Below are positions 33,627 through 43,610 of a stretch of DNA of 64,000 bases, piece after piece (position 1 is the stretch's first letter; each line of letters begins with the position of its first letter). Both the position numbers and the translations under genes were made by a program. Source of the stretch: Hawksworthiomyces lignivorus (taxonomy: Eukaryota > Ascomycota > Sordariomycetes > Ophiostomatales > Ophiostomataceae); assembly GCA_002917075.1 (NCBI GenBank), contig NTMA01000116.1, positions 7,977-71,976 on the forward strand, written 5' to 3'. The notes under the pieces were generated by a model. The model searched no databases, had not been told where the DNA came from, and was given only the letters and a program-made list of their open reading frames with translations.

Positions 33627-36000
33627 GATGATGATTTTTTTGTCGTAGAAATTCGATGGGGTTTGCGAAATGACGTTATCTGATAAGACGGATGCGCGTG
33701 GCACGAGGAATATTTGCAAGAAAGCTGCGGAAAAGTTTGAGCAAAATGGATCTGTAGAAAAGAAAAGAGCCGATGTTAGATAGAGGGGGGGGAACACAAA
33801 AAATGAAAAGAGGACACCGTATTTTGATAGTCTGTGGATCGGTGAGGATAACCCTGGTCCAGAAAAATGGAGTAGAAGGACAGCTGTGATTGAATTTACC
33901 TTTTCTGAAAGCGTTGAACTTGCAACGAGGGAAGAGGAAATGGGATTGCGAAACAAGATCGTACCTGTGATAATGGAAGAAAAGAGAAGAGACGGGATGG
34001 GTCGACAAGATAAAGTATCAATCTTTCTTACGTAGTGAGTTGAGGGAGAGAGGTGGTGGTGGTGGGTTAGATGGCAAGAAGTGTGCGAGCGAGCTGAGAC
34101 GAAGAGAAGCAGCCGGAAGAAAGTGGGCTCCTGGGAATTACGGAGTACGAGTAGTGTACGTAGATTGCGTAGTAGGTATGGTAGTCTGGAGTACTCTGTC
34201 TCTCTGTATACTACGTAGGGCCACAGGAGGGATATGGGAATGTGGGCGCAGGAGAAAGTACGGAGTACGAGTATGTGCGCAATACGGAGAAGAAGAGCAG
34301 CGTGAGTACTTACAAGTTTTAGCTCGCTGCTAGTCTCCCAGATTTGCTCGATTTTGAGCATGGAAAGTGTAGATAGTGTGGTGAGTTCAGCAGCAATGGC
34401 CACAGACAGGCCTGCAAGACACATGAATAGCGTATGTATCTAATACGTATTTGTGCAGGCTACGGAGAACAAGCCATGTGTTATGAGTAACTGCTGGGGG
34501 ACCATACAAAGGGCGAATGACGAATGGCGGTCTTTACCTATGAGCAAGATGAGATCTCGGGGCGAAATGCGAGCTACTGGTAGGCTAAAAGGGATGAAGC
34601 TGTTGCGCACTGTAGAGGAATCGGCATGTGCTTCTTTGTTTCAGCAGCCTTTTCGCGCGTGAGATCGTGCGGCGGACAGCCAAGTGAGCTGCTGGACAGC
34701 TTAGCTGCTACAGTGTCTGCAGTGTTTGATGCACAGGGTAGGCTGTCGCAGAGCAATTTCTCTTTGTCTGGAGCTGCGCAAAGCGATGCAAAGTAGTCAG
34801 TACATAATAATATATTACATTGTATAATGCATAATGAGTATCTGTACATAGAAGTATTGCTAGTCCGAATGTGGCAGCAGACAAGGCGTCAACAAACTGA
34901 AGGGCCAATAGGAATCCACAAAGTCTCGTGACCTGCGAGAAGGGAAGAGAGGTCGGGGATTGCGGGCGGCAGACTACATATGACAATTGGTACAGTACTA
35001 GACAGCGGCAAAAGTAGGAGAAGCTTCAGCAGCGAGTGCGCTATGGGTGCGGTAAGTTTCAAGGGCTGGTACCATGCTCCAACCGCTGCTGCTGCACGTC
35101 TGTGGCTAGACGAACCAGACATTATCAGCACAGCTAGTCTGTGTTTGTAATATGTAATACGCCGTAATTAGAGCGGCGCCCGCCTGCAATGTTTTGGTTC
35201 CCCTTGGAGACAGACGGAATATTTTGTTAGCCCACCAAAATCAAAACAAAGGGCGAACCAAACAATCCCTTCTCTCTCTCTCATTTTCCCTCCTTCTTTT
35301 CTCACCACCAGCCTTCCTGGCCCTCTTTATTTTCCCTCTGCTCCTCCTCCTCCCCCCTCCGTTGCTCTTCTACACATATCGTCGTTTATTGTCGTCTTGT
35401 GTCTCCTTTCTCTCTCTTGTGCTATTGCTTCTATTCCTTCATTCTTTTGTCCTTTGTTGGATAATAGTTAATTTGCCCAAGAAAAAGAACTTAACTCCAT
35501 TATTGCGGGGCCAGCTTATTATTCTCCCCCCCATCTTTTGTTTCTTTTCTCCCTTTTGTTTTGGTGGCTTGAGACTCGACGTCGGCTGAGCGACCGGGGG
35601 CTAGGAAAATACGGAAAATAAGGGAAAACATCAACAAAACATCAGACATACACACAAAACAACAGCGTCAACATACATCAAAACAAGCCACACCAGCACT
35701 TAAGGTAATGAATTTCCTCTTCTGGCTGTGTATCCAATTCTTTTGTTCTTTCTCCCCTGCTGTTGTTTCGTCGTGCATCGCATCGTTTTCTTCTTTTTTT
35801 TCTGTCCCCTGTTCTGACGAGACAGCGTCGTGTTGTTTACCTCTCCCCTTATCCTGCTATCTTGCCTCGTGTGGTTTGCACATCTGACTCTTCTCTGTTG
35901 CCTCTGCCTCTCATCGCAGCTTCCAATTCGGCTATCGTCTCTTATTCTCTTTCTCTTTCTCTTTCTCTCCCCCCCCCCCCCACACACATCCCATCCACAG
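33627..36000. promoter_or_regulatory. 2.4 kb divergent promoter region, yop1 / RFX gene
   Basis: The yop1 and RFX genes point away from each other. The + strand is pyrimidine-rich at 35268-35470 and 35880-35990, including a C run at 35969-35981 just upstream of the RFX ATG. A 15-base sequence (TACGGAGTACGAGTA) occurs twice, at 34139 and 34259. The CAG immediately before the RFX ATG at 36001 could mark a 5'-UTR intron acceptor. Confidence 0.45.
34139..34273. repeat. Pair of 15-base direct repeats
   Basis: TACGGAGTACGAGTA occurs at 34139-34153 and again at 34259-34273, exactly 120 bases apart. It contains the 9-base motif TACGGAGTA that recurs six times in the window, always between genes. Confidence 0.75.
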
Positions 36001-38826
36001 ATGGCCATGGCGGCCAACGACCTCGTGGATGCGCGGCGGCGCTCCCAATCGCGAGCATCAACAAGCTCTATGCACAGCGCTACTACACAACCCAATCTCG
36101 ACCACAGCTTTGCCGATCTCTACACCACACCATGGCTAGACGGTGCCGACCACCAGCCTCAGCACAGCCATCCGCAGCATCCGGGCCACTCCTCAAAGGC
36201 CGCCCTGGCCGCGGCAGCCGGTGTCCATGTGCACCCCCTGACGCCGGAGGACATCATCCTGCAGGCCGCCTCGCAGCTCGAGGCCAACCCGGACTTCAGC
36301 GCTCTGGATGCCTCCATGAGCACGTCTGTCAATGGAAACTCTCAGTCTTTTCATCACCACCACAGCCACCCCGGCAGCTTGAGCCACCAGCAACCGCTGC
36401 CCGGCGACAGCTTCAGCGCGGACAACAGCTTCGCCGAGCTCGAGAGCCATATGGTCGTTGACCGCGACACTAATGACGACGGCGATTCATCCATGGCCGG
36501 CCTGGCCGGCGCGCCAAAGCCCTCGCGCTCCAGTGCTAACAACGAGCTGGAGATGCGCCAATTGTTCAACGCGAACAAGAGCCGCAGCCTCCAGGATGTG
36601 GCCGAGGAGCTTCACGGGAACGAGCGCGGCCCCAACTCGGAGCGGACGCGCCAGGTCTTTGCCATGCTCTGGTAAGTGACAACATGCCTCGTCATTTTTC
36701 TTCTTTTGCTCCTCCCCCCTTTTTTTCTTCCTTATTTTTGGGTTTAGTTTACCTTCCGGTTCGTCTGTTTTAACGCGCTTCAGGATAAACCAAGTATGCT
36801 CAAAAGGCAAGGGCTCCGTGCCAAGAGGCCGGGTCTACGCCAACTACGCCTCACGCTGTGCGACTGAGCGCATCACCGTCTTGAATCCTGCTAGTTTTGG
36901 CAAGCTGGTTCGCGTGCTCTTTCCCGGCTTGAAGACCCGCCGCCTTGGCGTCCGCGGCGAATCAAAATATCACTACGTGAACTTCACACTGGCAGAGGAT
37001 GAATCCGACCTCCGCGACTCCCCAAGGCTCCCTCAAGTGCCACTTCTAGACAGCGTCAACTTCTCGCAGAGCTTTGGTAATGACAGGTATGGCGAATCTC
37101 CTTCAGACGTGGCATATCCCCGTGTGTGTAAATGGCAAGTAGCATGATACTTATCACTGATTGCAGCAACGCTACGACTTCGATGACAAACGGCCTGCCA
37201 AACAAGGCCACGTTTGGCTCCGTAAATACAAACGCAAATGGCGCAAACGCTTCACAAAATCGTCTGCAGAACAACCAGGCCAACCAGCAACAAAAACAGC
37301 AGCGGCCGTCGCTGGGCCCGCAACAACCATTCCATCAACAGCAGCTTCACCAGCAGCTGCAGCTGCAGCAGCAATCACAACAATCATCTTCTGGCTACAT
37401 TCAATGTTTGTACAACCAGCCCGATGCATTTGGCATTGACCAGATGAACGCGACCGCAACAAGCAAGACGGTCCAAAACCTCTTCTTAGCATCCAGTGAA
37501 GACACCGAACCGTCGTCACAATCAGATCCTCTGGTCCTCCCGCGCATCGAGCCCTTCTTGCCAAGCGGCACCGATCCCGACGCAGCCAAGTCGCTCGCCG
37601 CTCTGTATAGGTCACATTGCACGTCGCTAGTGGAGTGCATCCGCTACTGCAAAGAGAAGACCTTCTTCCATCTGTTCACCTCCTTCCAGGGAACGCTCAC
37701 CATGCCCGTACAGAAGCTTTTTGCCAACCCGTCCGTCGCTCCGTGGATCGAAGAATGCGACTTTGTGCTGTACCAGCGGATGATGCGCATCATCTCCGGC
37801 CTCACGTTGCAGGTGGTCCCCAAGCCCGTCTTGGACACCCTCAGGAACATCTCCGAGAAGCTGGTGTCCCACATCCGCGAGTCGTTCCAGGGCCAGCCCA
37901 GCCATGTCGTCCGCGCTAAGGAAGCCCCTGCTACCATCTTTGCCGGCCTTCTGGACCGCGCCCTTCGCGTCAATCTGACAGCGCATGCCGCAGCAAACAT
38001 GCTCTCGAACCCCGCCAACCGCGACCAGATGTACCTGGATTGGATCATCCTCGTCCGGATACGCAAAGTTGCCGAATCCATCCCCGCACGCGGCATGGAT
38101 GACCTGGTCAATCTGCTCGTCTCCGAGCTGCGCGATCTCCTTGACCCTGTCAACATTCCTTGGCAGCTGGAGGCGACCACCGTGTATGGCGAATTTGCCA
38201 GCCGGAATGGTCGTCGCCTGGAGAGCGAAAACGAGAACGATGGTGGCGCGTCCAATGTGCTCGACCGCTGGGTCAACTTTCTGCACTCCTTGCCCGGCCG
38301 CTTCCCGTACGCGTCGCACCGAGACATCGTATGGTGCGTCCAGCGCGTCGGCACGGCCGTCATGCGTGACTTGACCATCCAGCAAGGCAAGAGCTTTGGC
38401 TCGTGGTGGGTCACCAAGTGCTGGATCGACGAGATGGTTGCTTTCCTTGCCGAGCAGGGCGGGTTCCTCCGGCAGACCTCTACGCAGCAAGATTTTTTGA
38501 GCAGCGGCCCGGGCAGCAGCGGCCTGTCCCAGAGAAACGCGCCCATTGGCCGGGATCTTAGCCGCCACGGTCCGCGGTACAGCAGCGGGAGTGATGATGC
38601 GAGCCTGCCTCACATTCCCCAGTCACAGCCGGACCGAGCACCATTTCCATCAGCACCAGGCCAGGGCGCTGCGGCCAGCAAGCACGACACCTTGAGCATG
38701 GGAAACGGGAACCACGATGATAGCGGAATCGGCATTCGGACGCCGGACGAGGATTTCCCAATAGAAAAGTTCAGCTTTTCAAACGTCGAGAGCCAGGAAC
38801 TCATGGTCAGCGCCGGGCTGCATTAA
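36001..38826 (+). CDS. RFX-family winged-helix transcription factor
   Basis: 877 residues from exons 36001-36671, 36784-37086 and 37167-38826 (878 codons with stop). The RFX DNA-binding domain spans roughly residues 195-290, built across the first splice: NANKSRSLQDVAEELHG...RTRQVFAMLWINQVC, then PRGRVYANYASRC, FGKLVRVLFPGLKTRRLG and RGESKYHYV. Upstream are His-rich and Ser-rich low-complexity parts. After the domain comes a Gln-rich region (near 37265-37385), then the conserved RFX C-terminal dimerisation-type region (about residue 430 to 760). Fungal relatives are Crt1/Rfx1 of yeast (DNA-damage and ribonucleotide reductase control) and CPCR1 of Acremonium (secondary metabolism and morphology). 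Which role applies here is not inferable. The start codon choice (36001 or the in-frame ATG at 36007) is not decided by the sequence. Confidence 0.94.
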
Positions 38827-40523
38827 TTAATTCATATTCTTTTTATGAGGGGCGTCCGGAGTGTGGCCCGTCGAAGTTCACGACGTGAGGCCGGTCTAGT
38901 ACAGCTCTTTGGCATATTTTCCATCCGGACCTTTTTTGGCTGCATAATTGTGTTTCTCTTTGCAGTGCACGCTTGTGCCTGTTTTTGTTGGATGCTTTGT
39001 CTGCTTCTTTGTTTGTAATTTTTTGGCTTGCCCCTTGTTTTATTAGCTTTTGGAGTTGAGGAGAAGGTTTATCTTTCTGGCTTTTGAAGCAATTATCTCC
39101 TCCAATTGGCACGACTGGATGAAGAGACGAAAGAGACTATGTTGCCCGGAGAGACGGTCCTATCTTTCCAAGGTGGTAAAAGGGTTTTTTGGTTGGCGGC
39201 AGAGAGAGGAAAATAAGACACCGCGTGCAATATACCTATTTTATTGGCATGTCATTTTTGGGGGTGATGAGGTGTTAGGAATGGTTTTTCAGAGCTGAGT
39301 GCACAAGACGTTGCACACAAAGCTGTCTTGACTCGGCAGTCACTATTAACAGCGAAAATATATTGTGTTCTGTTGCTCTCTATTGTTTCTGCTGTCTCTT
39401 TCTGGCATCAGCATGGCGAAGCGATTTTTTCAAGGGTGCCGTACTTCTTACCAGTGCGTATGGCGTATTCGCTCTCCACATTTGAAATTATTGAATAAAC
39501 CACTGCAACGACTTGAAAGCGTTTTCCCCATGTGTGCTAACTAATAAGCGACGGGTATTAATGTTCCTTTGTGAATGGTCCTTATTTAAAGGTTTTCGAA
39601 GAGTCGCTTCTTTTGACAATATTTCCCAATGACATGTGCTTCTGTTTTGGCTTTTTTTATTTATTACATCTGCTCTCATCTTCAGCTCTCCACATTGTCC
39701 CACCGCCCTGGTATAATCTCCCAATTCATTTCTTCTTCTTCATAATAAACTTTGGTCGACGATAAGAACCATCGAATTAATGAGGGGACCATTCTCCACA
39801 TGATACGTTTGTGTCTAAAGATTCAGCAGGACGCGGCGGCATGTAAAATGCCCCAGGTCCAGAGCTGTTCAATGGAGCCTTGCTACTTGGGTGAAAACAA
39901 TAGGCATCAACAAGGCAGACAAATCCTGGGTGTAAGAAATGTGTCCTTTTTCTGTGTAGCCGTCTGTAATTGGACAAAAAATTTACGTTCTTTCTTTTAC
40001 AATAAACGATCATATTATTTGAGGACAGTTGGAAAGTCTTTTGGTTGATGCAGCGTAAGATGTGAGCAGAGCTCCTGTTGACGATGCAAGTGCAAGCCTG
40101 TCATTGGCTGCTTGTCCGAGCGGCTGACATGTGAATCTCTCGGCGCTGTGGCTAGTGCTGTGAGGGGGGGCTAGCAGTTGCTCAGTCTACGCCTATGACC
40201 AAACTGAGCAGAACGACAAAGCTTGCATTCTCGCCCTTACAATTTTACCATTTCTCAGAGATCAGTCATTTGGTATCGTTTCTTCTCCTCTTTCTTCATT
40301 TTTCACGCATTTCTGGGCTGTTTGATAACCTTCACGTTTCTATTTGGTCATCAGTGGACTTCTGGCACTCACGAACCAATTCTCATTCCTATGTACAAGT
40401 GTAGGCGCTACTAGCTTTCGTCACTTCACGCAGTATCCCTGCCTTGTGCATTTTCTGTCCATTCGCACCCCAAATACAGCGACTGCATCTTTCTATTTTG
40501 CTATTTATTTTTGAGAGGGAAAA
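38827..40523. other. 1.7 kb intergenic
   Basis: The 3' UTR of the RFX gene lies on the left and the promoter of the lipase gene on the right. The interval is T-rich, with no recognised gene or repeat. Confidence 0.45.
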
Positions 40524-41664
40524 ATGGTCACCATCACAGAGGGCACGTTCAAGGTGGACGACCAGGAACTGTACACCAAGACCTGGCTGGTGAGTAGTTG
40601 CTGCCTCGGCATTAGTTACATACCATTCAAATCACTGCCATTTCCTAATTTTTTTTCAGCCGGAAGGACCAGTGAAGGCCAAGCTCATACTCGTGCATGG
40701 ATTCAGCGACCACGTCAACATCTACCAGGAGTTCTTCCCCACGCTGGCCGGCCGCGGCATCGCCGTATATGGCTTTGACCAGCGCGGCTGGGGTCGCAGT
40801 GTGAAGAAGCCGGCGGACAAGGGCCGCACGGGTGCGACGGAGACGGTGCTAGCAGATATTGTAGCGTTCATCAAGCCGCACCTGGACGGCGCGCCGGCGG
40901 CGCCTGTCTTTGTGCTTGGCCACTCGATGGGCGGCAACGAGATCGCGTCGCTGATGGCAGCGGCGCCGGGGACACCGCACGAGACGGAGGTGGTGCAGCG
41001 CGTGCGCGGCTGGCTACTGGAGTCGCCCTTTTTCGGGTGGCCGGCGGGCGAGGCGCCGAGCAGCCTCAAGATCACGGCGGGCCGCCTGGCGGGGCGCTTC
41101 CTGCCGCGCTTCCAGCTCAAGCACCACATCCCGCCCGAGTACCTGAGCCGCGACCCGGTCGTGGTCGAGCAGCTGCGCGCCGACACGCTGTGCCACGACA
41201 CGGGCACGCTCGAGGGCATGGCCGCGCTGCTGGACCGCGTCGGCGACATCACCGCCGGCCGGATGCCCCCGGGCCCCGCCGTCCGTAGCCTCTGGCTCGG
41301 CCACGGCGACGCCGACCGCTGCACCAGCTTCGACGCCAGCAAGGCCTGGTTCGACGGCTCCGCCGCCGCCGTGCCCGACAAGACGTTTCGCCGCTACGAA
41401 AAGTGGGTTCACCAGCTGCACGGTGAGCCCCTCGCCGACCGCCAGCTCTTCTTCCGCGAGGTCGGCGACTGGATCCTGGCCCGCGCCGAGGACGCCGGTG
41501 AGGCGCCGGTGGCAGCGGCGGCAGCGCCAGTAGAGGAGACTGCTGCCGCCGCCGCTCCAGCTGTGGCCCCGGCAGCTGAGCAGGTGCAGCCTGAAGAGAG
41601 CGACGCAGGTAAGAACACAGCAGCGGAGGCAGAGCCGGCGAAGGCGGAAGAAGCAAAGCTCTAA
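40524..41664 (+). CDS. Alpha/beta hydrolase, monoacylglycerol lipase type
   Basis: 356 residues from exons 40524-40589 and 40660-41664. The protein opens with an N-terminal strand (TEGTFKVDDQELYTKTWL) and LILVHGFSDHVNIY, and has the oxyanion-hole HG motif. The nucleophile elbow is GHSMGG with Ser near residue 110. An acid Asp lies in the LGHGDADRC segment (about residue 240), and a His lies in KWVHQLHGE (about 271-275). This catalytic layout matches Yju3-type monoglyceride lipases, which release fatty acid from monoacylglycerol at lipid droplets and mitochondria. The last 65 residues are an Ala/Glu/Pro-rich low-complexity tail not part of the fold. The intron is 70 bases with donor GTGAGT and acceptor TTTCAG. 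The substrate is inferred from the family only. Confidence 0.9.
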
Positions 41665-42548
41665 GGATCGGCACGTATTTTCTCACTACGGTAAAGTTTT
41701 AGAGGAGTTTTACTGCGCTAGTTGTCTGCCGTAGCTACTACTGTGTTCCACTGTGAAGTACACGTTCAAGTATATTGGTGGTCTGAGAAGAGGTGACTGG
41801 GAGCTGCTTAGAAACCATAGGCGGCCTTAGTAGGGCGGTCTGCTAGGGATTCCAGCTCGGGCTGTCAATTATTCTGCGGTCTCTACCACCTTGTCATTTT
41901 TTTCGGGGTGCTACGCGAGATTAATGGGAAAGAGTACCGTCTAGGTTAGGACGGCGAGTGCTCCCAAGAATTATATGGCTAGGCCTGTGTTGGTTTTGGT
42001 GAGTTCGCTGTCAGCTCTTGGCTTGCCGCTTATGGCTATGGTTCTGATTCAATCAAAAGAAAGCGACAATGTTTGATATGGAAACATACCCCGAGAGAGG
42101 TTAAGTTTGTTAATTTTCCTGGATATCTTGATATATCTTCTTTTTGAGGCAAACTAGCGCTGTGGAAATCGTATTAAATTATTAACTTTATCCTCTGACA
42201 AGTCTACGGTACATAATCTCTTCGTAGAGGTTCGACCAACTTCTAAATATAAAAACAGAGAATATACCTCTACACATCAAAGTCGACCGTGGGCACGATT
42301 TCGAAGTAGTTTTGCAATAAATTTGACAAAAAGATACATAAAAGGAAAGCCACAGAAGATATTCGATGTCGCATCAAACTGGACCATTCGTGTCAACTTT
42401 GTGCGACGCCCAGAGAATTCGTCTATAGACACAACAGCTTAAATTGCATACTCGAAAAACAGTCAGGGTTAACCTTACTTAATCAACCAAACCCCATGCG
42501 TCTCCAAAAAGAAAATGATGAAAGCAAATACAAAAAAGACGCGCCTCT
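41665..42548. other. AT-rich intergenic after lipase gene
   Basis: Apart from the 3' UTR of the lipase gene, no coding sequence is recognised. The base composition becomes AT-rich from about 42040 onwards, marking the left side of the accessory-looking region. Confidence 0.4.
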
Positions 42549-43182
42549 TTAGGGTGGTTGAACGCCATAGTTATCCATAGCCATGAAATTGAGAAAGTTC
42601 ATGCCAGCAACACTGACGCCTACTGCTGTCATAGCAACACTGGAATTACCCATGTTCTGGAAAAAAACTGGTCCGGCTGGTAAGTAATACGTCTAGTGGC
42701 CGTTTCAGTCCCGACCATCGGCAACCACACGGCCAATCAGGTCGTCCATGCCTGTTGCGGCTGCCGGTGTGACCGATGCCGTCCCTAACGGGTATGGGAA
42801 GTTACCCGTAGTCGGGTCAAAAGGTATGGCAGAGATATTTACCGGTCTGCTCGATTGTTCTATTAATGGAAACAAATGTGTCAGTCACAACATTTCATAA
42901 CAAAAAAAAAAAAGGAATTGAGAAAAGAGAGTGAGAAATGCACGGAAATGAGCGTTGCCGTACTAGATTGAAGACCACCTTTTGCACAGCCTAGCAAATT
43001 GTTGACAATTCCTGCTCCGGCAGATTATTGTGATGACATAGTATAGTTCCAATTTTCACTACGTTGTGGCCTTGGAAGGCTCCGAACTTCGACGGTTTGT
43101 TCTGCCGATGCCGGGAGCCAATCCTCCTCCGTCTCGATGACGCCGCCGCCGCGCGAGCCTTCCACCTGAACAAGGGGCGGTT
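42549..43182 (-). pseudogene. Degenerate protein-coding remnant with in-frame stops
   Basis: On the minus strand a coding-like frame runs from about 43182 (IKPPLVQVEGSRGGGVIETEE...) through a TAA at 43027-43025 to about 42964. A plausible intron follows (donor GTACGG, acceptor TTAATAG, roughly 42963-42860). It then continues in the joined phase (RPVNISAIPFDPTTGNFPYP...) to a TGA at 42707-42705 and a TAG at 42695-42693, and on in the same frame (VFFQNMGNSSVAMTAVGVSVAG...) to TAA at 42551-42549. The frame is maintained across both latter stops, and the codons look used, but three nonsense codons interrupt it. TAA and TAG could derive from CAA and CAG by C-to-T change. No family was recognised. 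An alternative is a set of unspliced short introns. Confidence 0.35.
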
Positions 43183-43255
43183 TGATTCATGGCCCCTAAT
43201 CTTTTTGTCCTCTTTCTGGATGGACTGATTTCCTTCTATCTGACCATCTTTTAGG

Positions 43256-43610
43256 CACGGTCGCTACAAGCTCCCCACTATCCTTTCCAGCCTCAGTGCT
43301 GGCCTTTGTTTTACGCTGCTGCTGCTCTTCTGGCGCAGCCAAAATGAAAGAACGCCGCTTTGGTAGGTGTTCTTCGTGTTCTTCGGCGGCTTCGGCACTG
43401 CTGCCGCACACTCAGCCGTCTTTGTAGCGCTGGCTGCAGGTGTCTCGGAGCGAACGATTGCTATTGCTGGGTCCGGACTCTACCTGAGCGGCAACATCGG
43501 GTCTGTGGCCGGCATGAGCGCGGCTAGTGGCCTGTTCCAATGCCCTATTTCAAGGGTCTCTTAAGGCGGGTCTGCTTCGGCGGTTAGTAGACAGAATCAC
43601 CGGAATTCGG
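43256..43610 (+). pseudogene. MFS transporter remnant (monocarboxylate/peptide-type C-terminal part)
   Basis: The frame from 43256 reads HGRYKLPTILSSLSAGLCF, then, after an in-frame TAG at 43364-43366, VFFVFFGGFGTAAAHSAVFVALAAGV...IAIAGSGLYLSGNIGSVAGMSAASGLFQ to 43540. This is the last third of a major-facilitator transporter. Near 43540 the frame slips by one and continues as ALFQGSLKAGLLRRLVDRITGI to about 43610, which looks like the tail expected after the last membrane helix. The N-terminal two thirds are absent upstream. A stop, a frameshift and the missing N-terminus make this a pseudogene. Its 3' part overlaps the end of the minus-strand ULD-SWIRM coding sequence. Confidence 0.7.
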
